Shown here: piece after piece, positions 42,501 to 46,714 of the stretch | Layout of the letters: every line of letters begins with the position of its first letter | Position numbering within the stretch: position 1 is the first letter of the stretch | Assembly (NCBI GenBank): GCA_949076555.1 | Contig: CARUOB010000004.1 | Coordinates: 53,466 to 100,179 of the forward strand | Direction of reading: 5' to 3' | Source of the DNA: an uncultured Lachnospiraceae bacterium | Lineage (GTDB): Bacteria; Bacillota; Clostridia; Lachnospirales; Lachnospiraceae | DNA: 46,714 bases | Notes under the pieces: model-generated | The model's database searches: none | What the model was told of the DNA's origin: nothing | The model's input: the letters and a program-made list of their open reading frames with translations, nothing else | Translations under genes and position numbers: made by a program

Positions 42501-45500
42501 ATGCCACGCAGAACAGATATTCACAAGGTACTAATCATCGGATCGGGCCCGATCATCATCGGACAGGCCTGTGAGTTTGACTATTCGGGGACACAGGCGT
42601 GTAAAGCGCTTCGCAAGCTCGGCTATGAGATCGTGCTGGTCAATTCAAATCCGGCGACGATCATGACGGACCCGGAGACGGCGGATGTGACTTATATTGA
42701 GCCGCTCAATGTGGAACGGCTGGAACAGATCATTGCGAAGGAGCGTCCGGACGCCCTGCTTCCCAATCTGGGCGGACAGTCGGGGTTGAATTTGTGCGCA
42801 GAGTTAAACAAAGCGGGTGTTTTGGAAAAGTACAATGTACAGGTCATCGGTGTGCAGGTGGATGCCATCGAGCGTGGTGAGGACCGCATTGAATTTAAAA
42901 AGACCATGAATGCGCTTGGCATTGAGATGGCCCGCAGCGAAGTGGCCTACTCCGTGGAGGAAGCGCTTGCCATCGCGGAGAAGCTGGGGTATCCGGTGGT
43001 GCTTCGCCCCGCCTACACGATGGGCGGTGCAGGCGGCGGCCTTGTATACAACAGGGAGGAGCTGAAGGTGGTGTGCGCCAGAGGCTTGCAGGCAAGCCTT
43101 GTGGGGCAGGTGCTTGTGGAGGAGTCCATTCTCGGCTGGGAAGAGCTGGAGCTTGAGGTGGTGCGGGATGCGGACAACAATATTATCACCGTCTGCTTCA
43201 TTGAAAATATAGATCCGCTGGGAGTCCATACGGGAGATTCTTTCTGCTCCGCGCCCATGCTGACGATCTCTGAGGAGTGCCAGAAGCGTTTACAGGAGCA
43301 GGCTTACAAGATTGTGGAATCGGTGCAGGTGATCGGCGGCACGAACGTGCAGTTTGCCCATGATCCCGTATCGGACCGTATTATCGTCATCGAGATCAAT
43401 CCTCGGACCTCCCGCTCGTCCGCGCTGGCAAGTAAGGCGACGGGATTCCCGATCGCCCTTGTGTCATCCATGCTGGCGGCGGGCCTTACCCTGAAAGACA
43501 TTCCCTGCGGTAAGTACGGGACTTTGGATAAATATGTGCCGGACGGCGACTATGTGGTGATCAAGTTTGCCCGCTGGGCTTTTGAGAAGTTCAAGGGCGT
43601 GGAGGACAAGCTGGGCACCCAGATGCGCGCTGTGGGCGAAGTTATGAGTATTGGCAAAACGTATAAGGAGGCGTTCCAGAAAGCCATCCGTTCTCTGGAG
43701 ACGGGACGCTACGGGCTGGGACACGCGAAGGACTTCGACACGCTGCCCAAAGAAGAACTGCTCAGACGGCTGAATACGCCTTCCAGCGAACGGCATTTTC
43801 TCATGTACGAGGCGCTGCGCAAAGGCGCGACAGTGGAGGAAATCTTTGAGATCACGAAGGTCAAGGCGTACTTTATCGAGCAGATGAGAGAGCTGGTGGA
43901 GGAAGAGGAAGCTATTTTGCGGCATAAGGGCAAGATGCTGCCCGATGAAATGCTTATCACGGCGAAGAAGGACGGCTTTTCCGATAAATATTTGAGCCAG
44001 CTTTTAGAGATACCGGAAGCGGATATCAGAAACCGCCGTCTTGCGCTTGGCGTGGAGGAGGCATGGGAGGGCGTGCATGTCAGCGGTACGGAAAATAACG
44101 CCTATTATTATTCCACCTACAACGCGCCGGATAAGAACCCGGTGAATGAAGAGAAACAAAAGATTATGATATTGGGCGGCGGACCCAACCGGATCGGGCA
44201 GGGCATCGAGTTCGACTACTGCTGTGTACACGCGGCGATGGCTCTTAAAAAGATGGGATTTGAGACGATTATCGTGAACTGTAACCCGGAGACGGTGTCC
44301 ACGGATTACGACACTTCCGACAAGCTGTATTTTGAGCCGCTTACCTTAGAGGACGTGCTGAGTATTTATAACAAAGAAAAGCCCCTTGGCGTGATCGCGC
44401 AGTTTGGCGGGCAGACGCCGTTAAATCTGGCATCAGAGCTGGAACAGAACGGGGTTCGCATCCTCGGTACTTCCCCCTCGGTCATCGATCTGGCGGAGGA
44501 CCGCGACCAGTTCCGTGCCATGATGGAGAAATTGGAGATTCCCATGCCGGAGTCGGGCATGGCGACCACGGTGGAGGAGGCGCTTGGCATTGCGGCGCAG
44601 ATCGGTTATCCGGTGATGGTGCGGCCTTCCTATGTGCTGGGCGGCCGGGGCATGGAAGTGGTTTATGACGACGACAGCATGACGGAGTATATGAATGCGG
44701 CGGTGGGTGTGACGCCTGACCGGCCGATCCTGATTGACCGGTTCTTAAATCGTGCGCTGGAGTGCGAGGCGGACGCCATCAGTGACGGCGCCCACGCCTT
44801 TGTGCCTGCGGTGATGGAGCATATCGAGCTGGCGGGTATCCACTCCGGCGATTCGGCATGCATCATTCCCTCCGTGCACATTCCGGCAGAGAGCGTGGAG
44901 ACGATCAAGGAGTACACGAGAAAGATCGCGGAGGAAATGCATGTCAAAGGCCTGATGAACATGCAGTATGCCATCGAGAACGGCAAGGTGTTCGTGCTGG
45001 AGGCGAACCCGCGAGCGTCCCGCACCGTGCCGCTTGTGTCCAAGGTCTGCAATATCCGCATGGTGCCCCTTGCGACACAGATCATTACTTCGGAGCTTAC
45101 GGGACAGCCGTCTCCGGTTCCGGCATTAAAAGAACAGGTGATACCGAATTATGGTGTGAAGGAGGCGGTGTTCCCCTTCAATATGTTCCCGGAGGTGGAT
45201 CCGATTCTGGGACCCGAAATGCGTTCCACAGGCGAGGTGCTGGGGCTTTCCCGCTCCTACGGCGAAGCCTTCTACAAAGCGCAGGAGGCGGTGCAGTCCA
45301 AACTTCCTCTTGAGGGCACGGTGCTGATCTCCGTGAACAAACAGGACAAGGACGAGGTGGTAGAGGTGGCACGGAGTCTTGCCGGGGACGGATTTAAGAT
45401 CGTGGCTACCGAGGGCAATTACAATCTGATCACGGCGGCGGGGATTCCTGCGACAAAGGCAAAGAAGCTCTATGAGGGACGGCCTAACGTAGGGGATATG

Positions 45501-45728
45501 ATTACGAACGGCGACTTTGACCTGATTATCAACTCTCCCGTGGGCAAGGACAGCAGACACGACGACAGCTACCTGCGCAAGGCGGCGATCAAGGCGAAAG
45601 CGCCCTATATCACCACCGTGGCCGCGGCGAAAGTGACGGCGGAGGGGATTCATTATCTGAAAACCCACAAGGGCAGCGAAGTGAAATCCCTGCAAGAGCT
45701 GCACGGCGAGATACACGACAAGGAATAA
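42501..45728 (+). CDS. carB: Carbamoyl-phosphate synthase large subunit
   Basis: This is the large subunit of carbamoyl-phosphate synthase, 1075 residues, full length. It makes carbamoyl phosphate for arginine and pyrimidine synthesis using ammonia passed from the small subunit. The start is ATG 42501 after CGGAGGGTAAAT. It has two homologous ATP-grasp halves: the first opens HKVLIIGSGPIIIGQACEFD, the second KIMILGGGPNRIGQGIEFDY; RPAYTMGGAGGG and RPSYVLGGRGMEVV are the paired nucleotide loops. The C-terminal MGS-like allosteric domain covers about residues 930-1075. No carA gene lies upstream or downstream in the window, so the small subunit is encoded elsewhere. Its neighbours are unrelated. 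Confidence 0.97.
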   Translation: MPRRTDIHKVLIIGSGPIIIGQACEFDYSGTQACKALRKLGYEIVLVNSNPATIMTDPETADVTYIEPLNVERLEQIIAKERPDALLPNLGGQSGLNLCAELNKAGVLEKYNVQVIGVQVDAIERGEDRIEFKKTMNALGIEMARSEVAYSVEEALAIAEKLGYPVVLRPAYTMGGAGGGLVYNREELKVVCARGLQASLVGQVLVEESILGWEELELEVVRDADNNIITVCFIENIDPLGVHTGDSFCSAPMLTISEECQKRLQEQAYKIVESVQVIGGTNVQFAHDPVSDRIIVIEINPRTSRSSALASKATGFPIALVSSMLAAGLTLKDIPCGKYGTLDKYVPDGDYVVIKFARWAFEKFKGVEDKLGTQMRAVGEVMSIGKTYKEAFQKAIRSLETGRYGLGHAKDFDTLPKEELLRRLNTPSSERHFLMYEALRKGATVEEIFEITKVKAYFIEQMRELVEEEEAILRHKGKMLPDEMLITAKKDGFSDKYLSQLLEIPEADIRNRRLALGVEEAWEGVHVSGTENNAYYYSTYNAPDKNPVNEEKQKIMILGGGPNRIGQGIEFDYCCVHAAMALKKMGFETIIVNCNPETVSTDYDTSDKLYFEPLTLEDVLSIYNKEKPLGVIAQFGGQTPLNLASELEQNGVRILGTSPSVIDLAEDRDQFRAMMEKLEIPMPESGMATTVEEALGIAAQIGYPVMVRPSYVLGGRGMEVVYDDDSMTEYMNAAVGVTPDRPILIDRFLNRALECEADAISDGAHAFVPAVMEHIELAGIHSGDSACIIPSVHIPAESVETIKEYTRKIAEEMHVKGLMNMQYAIENGKVFVLEANPRASRTVPLVSKVCNIRMVPLATQIITSELTGQPSPVPALKEQVIPNYGVKEAVFPFNMFPEVDPILGPEMRSTGEVLGLSRSYGEAFYKAQEAVQSKLPLEGTVLISVNKQDKDEVVEVARSLAGDGFKIVATEGNYNLITAAGIPATKAKKLYEGRPNVGDMITNGDFDLIINSPVGKDSRHDDSYLRKAAIKAKAPYITTVAAAKVTAEGIHYLKTHKGSEVKSLQELHGEIHDKE

Positions 45729-45773
45729 TGGGAGTAACAGTGAAGCCGAAGGCTGAACTGTTACTAATGGGAG
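45727..45773. repeat. Hairpin flanked by 8-bp direct repeats after carB
   Basis: AGTAACAGT (45733-45741) pairs perfectly with ACTGTTACT (45757-45765), with an inner AGCC/GGCT stem and GAA loop. The direct repeat AATGGGAG is found on both sides (45727-45734, including the last two bases of the carB stop codon, and 45766-45773), as a target duplication would be. No T run follows, so it is not an ordinary terminator. Confidence 0.65.
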
Positions 45774-45816
45774 AAGTCCATGGAAACTTGTAATGGCATT
45801 TTCACCGGAACGGTGC

Positions 45817-45822
45817 TATGAT
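45817..45822 (+). promoter_or_regulatory. Possible extended -10 before the PH-like gene
   Basis: TATGAT (45817-45822) with TG one base upstream; the best -35 is a weak ATGGCA at 45793-45798. A small CACCG-GAA-CGGTG hairpin overlaps the spacer. Confidence 0.4.
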
Positions 45823-45853
45823 AGAAAAAAATGTGTGAAAGGAAGGATGAACA

Positions 45854-46234
45854 ATGAAGCTGGATTTGGGCAAGGTAGGTAAGTGGGAGGAATCCCTGAG
45901 AGAGGCAGGGTATATGAGCGATGACGACCACATTATTGAACACACGAAGGGCGACTTGTGGGAGATGCTCTCGCAGACGAGAGGCAATTTCTTTTTCACG
46001 GAGGAGAAGTTTATCTTTGCCGGAGGTCTGATTGGTGTAAGCAATTTTGCCGTTAAATACAGCGACATCAAGGAGCTGAAGCTTGTCAATGTGGGCGGCC
46101 TCATTCCGCTGATCCCTACGGGGCTTATGGTGACCTGTTACGATCCGGAAAAGGGAAAGAACGTGAAACATAAATGCTCTGTCATGAAGAGAAAAGAGTG
46201 GATGGCGTTTCTTAAAAACAAGGCCGGATTGTAA
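45854..46234 (+). CDS. Small PH/GRAM-like domain protein, function unknown
   Basis: This small soluble protein has 126 residues; ATG 45854 is preceded by GAAAGGAAGGATGA. The middle of the protein (GNFFFTEEKFIFAGGLIGVS, then FAVKYSDIKELKLVNVGG) has the alternating beta-strand pattern of bacterial PH or GRAM-like domains, with a closing helix RKEWMAFLKNKAGL. There is no membrane segment or signal peptide. Such proteins are widespread in Firmicutes without a known role. It is a monocistronic gene between carB and the small structured transcript, not obviously linked to either. Confidence 0.75.
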   Translation: MKLDLGKVGKWEESLREAGYMSDDDHIIEHTKGDLWEMLSQTRGNFFFTEEKFIFAGGLIGVSNFAVKYSDIKELKLVNVGGLIPLIPTGLMVTCYDPEKGKNVKHKCSVMKRKEWMAFLKNKAGL

Positions 46235-46260
46235 AAACGGCAAAAAACTAAAATAAAAGT

Positions 46261-46289
46261 TTGACAAATGCTAAAGGCTGTGCTATTCT
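46261..46289 (+). promoter_or_regulatory. Strong sigma-A promoter for the small structured transcript
   Basis: A perfect TTGACA (46261-46266), 17-base spacer, TATTCT (46284-46289). Transcription should begin near 46296. Confidence 0.85.
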
Positions 46290-46334
46290 GTCTAATAATT
46301 CAACGAAGAGTCAGTATTTGACGGAGGAAGAGAT

Positions 46335-46412
46335 ATGTTTAACGGAAATCTGGTCGCGTTTACGGTCATTATGGGTATTATGCAGATGTTTCAAATTACG
46401 GTCACAGCCTGA
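46335..46412 (+). CDS. 25-residue hydrophobic peptide ORF, unknown
   Basis: The frame ATG 46335 to TGA 46412 encodes MFNGNLVAFTVIMGIMQMFQ plus ITVTA. It has a good ribosome binding site (GACGGAGGAAGAGAT) and lies about 40 bases after the promoter at 46261. The peptide is almost entirely uncharged and hydrophobic, the size of a membrane peptide; type I toxins, regulatory membrane peptides and leader peptides look like this. I do not recognise a family. It is followed by strong RNA stems and a terminator at 46487-46544, so the transcript is about 250 bases. It could also be a non-coding RNA in which this frame is incidental. Confidence 0.5.
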   Translation: MFNGNLVAFTVIMGIMQMFQITVTA

Positions 46413-46430
46413 GGCAGTGAAAGCCGCAGA

Positions 46431-46469
46431 CGCATGGCCGTAAGACGAAAGGTCTTATTGGCCGTGCGG
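46431..46469 (+). ncRNA. Long stem-loop in the small transcript
   Basis: CGCA-T-GGCC (46431-46439) and TAAGAC (46441-46446) pair with GTCTTA (46452-46457) and GGCC-G-TGCG (46460-46468) around a GAAAG loop. Together with the terminator hairpin this makes a compact structured 3' region. No known riboswitch class was recognised. Confidence 0.5.
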
Positions 46470-46486
46470 GAATCAGGATTTTAGAT

Positions 46487-46544
46487 AGGAGAACCGCATG
46501 GGAAGTACATGAAAATGTACCGAACACGCGGTTCTCCTTTTTTT
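46487..46544 (+). terminator. Terminator of the small transcript
   Basis: AGGAGAACCGC (46487-46497) pairs with GCGGTTCTCCT (46528-46538), followed by seven T. Inside is a second perfect stem GTACAT-GAAA-ATGTAC (46505-46520). Confidence 0.9.
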
Positions 46545-46545
46545 G

Positions 46546-46714
46546 CGCGAATAAGCAGAGTCAGAAAGCGGCACAGACAGGATGCGTGCTTGCACGCGAG
46601 ACTGGCTGAGACGATTTATGACGAGCAACGCGAACGAGAAAGACGAAGTCTTTCGAGTCTGCTTATTCGCGGAACGTGAAGCAGAGTCAGAAAGCGGCAC
46701 AGACAGGATGCGTG
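46546..46714. repeat. Tandem repeat with inverted arms at the window end
   Basis: A 34-base direct repeat, starting GCAGAGTCAGAAAGCGGCAC, occurs at 46555-46588 and again at 46681-46714 (period 126 bases), where the window ends. The first unit is bounded by a 14-bp inverted repeat, CGCGAATAAGCAGA (46546-46559) and TCTGCTTATTCGCG (46658-46671). Inside are a GCGTGC-TT-GCACGC hairpin and GAAAGAC/GTCTTTC. The number of copies beyond the window is unknown. No credible gene was found in it. Confidence 0.75.

Noticed and set aside
46431..46544. Known riboswitch
   Set aside because: The stems do not match any class I could recall (cobalamin, c-di-GMP, ZTP, THF, NiCo, PRPP), and there is no downstream gene within the window for it to control.
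46473..46700. A 75-residue minus-strand frame at the window end
   Set aside because: It is made of the terminator and the repeat units; the repeated peptide follows from the DNA repeat, not from a protein family.

Overview
The window reads as part of the chromosome of a motile, saccharolytic Firmicute, most likely a gut member of the Lachnospiraceae. The reasons are strong AGGAGG-type ribosome binding sites, TTGACA/TATAAT promoters, LplB/YtcP-type sugar importers controlled by a YesM/YesN-type two-component pair, PTS genes, a host-glycan glycosidase set and chemotaxis/flagellar-type proteins. This placement is inferred from gene content and style; no rRNA, tRNA, CRISPR array, phage or transposase gene was seen.

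Layout. (1) 1-939: 3' end of an L-fucose/L-arabinose isomerase-like gene, followed by terminators and an intergenic repeat. (2) 1383-13698: a glycan locus made of two ABC permeases, a lipoprotein binding protein, a histidine kinase and AraC-type response regulator with their own promoter, then GH130, GH20 and GH38 enzymes. This set fits breakdown of the mannose/GlcNAc core of host N-glycans. (3) 13774-15015, minus strand: a protein with two tandem FliD-like repeats. (4) 15539-19502: a PTS operon (EIIA, EI, HPr, GlcNAc-type EIICB) behind a strong promoter. (5) 19625-25126: RpiR-type regulator, beta-glucoside EIIBCA, GH1 6-phospho-beta-glucosidase and a PdaB-like polysaccharide deacetylase. (6) 25222-27195, minus strand: aldose epimerase and LacI regulator, divergent from (7) 27353-34343: phosphofructokinase, triosephosphate isomerase homologue, LarA-family protein, NagB-like protein, NagA and class II aldolase. 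(8) 34469-42385: TauABC/SsuABC-type transporter, a multi-TM histidine kinase and LuxR-type regulator, a soluble chemoreceptor fused to a TauA-like binding domain, and a TauE/SafE permease. (9) 42501-46412: carB, a small PH-like protein, and a 25-residue ORF inside a highly structured transcript, ending in long repeats that run off the window.

How the genes work together. Region 7 looks like a dedicated lower pathway for an N-acetylhexosamine-6-phosphate or a related sugar: deacetylation, isomerisation, phosphorylation, aldol cleavage and triose isomerisation. Its NagB-like member lacks two canonical catalytic residues, and its LarA-like member has no place in known GlcNAc catabolism, so the true substrate may be new. 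In region 8 the binding domain of the transporter and the C-terminal domain of the chemoreceptor are clear paralogues. The chemoreceptor has no membrane segment or signal peptide, so it should sense an imported ligand in the cytoplasm. This is the most unusual arrangement in the window.

The non-coding space is rich. Two gene leaders (31952-32016 and 36077-36136) can form the same pseudoknot just upstream of the ribosome binding site, with compensatory base changes between copies. Six hairpins are strung together at 29401-29590. A 62-bp imperfect repeat occurs near 1040 and, inverted, near 39573.
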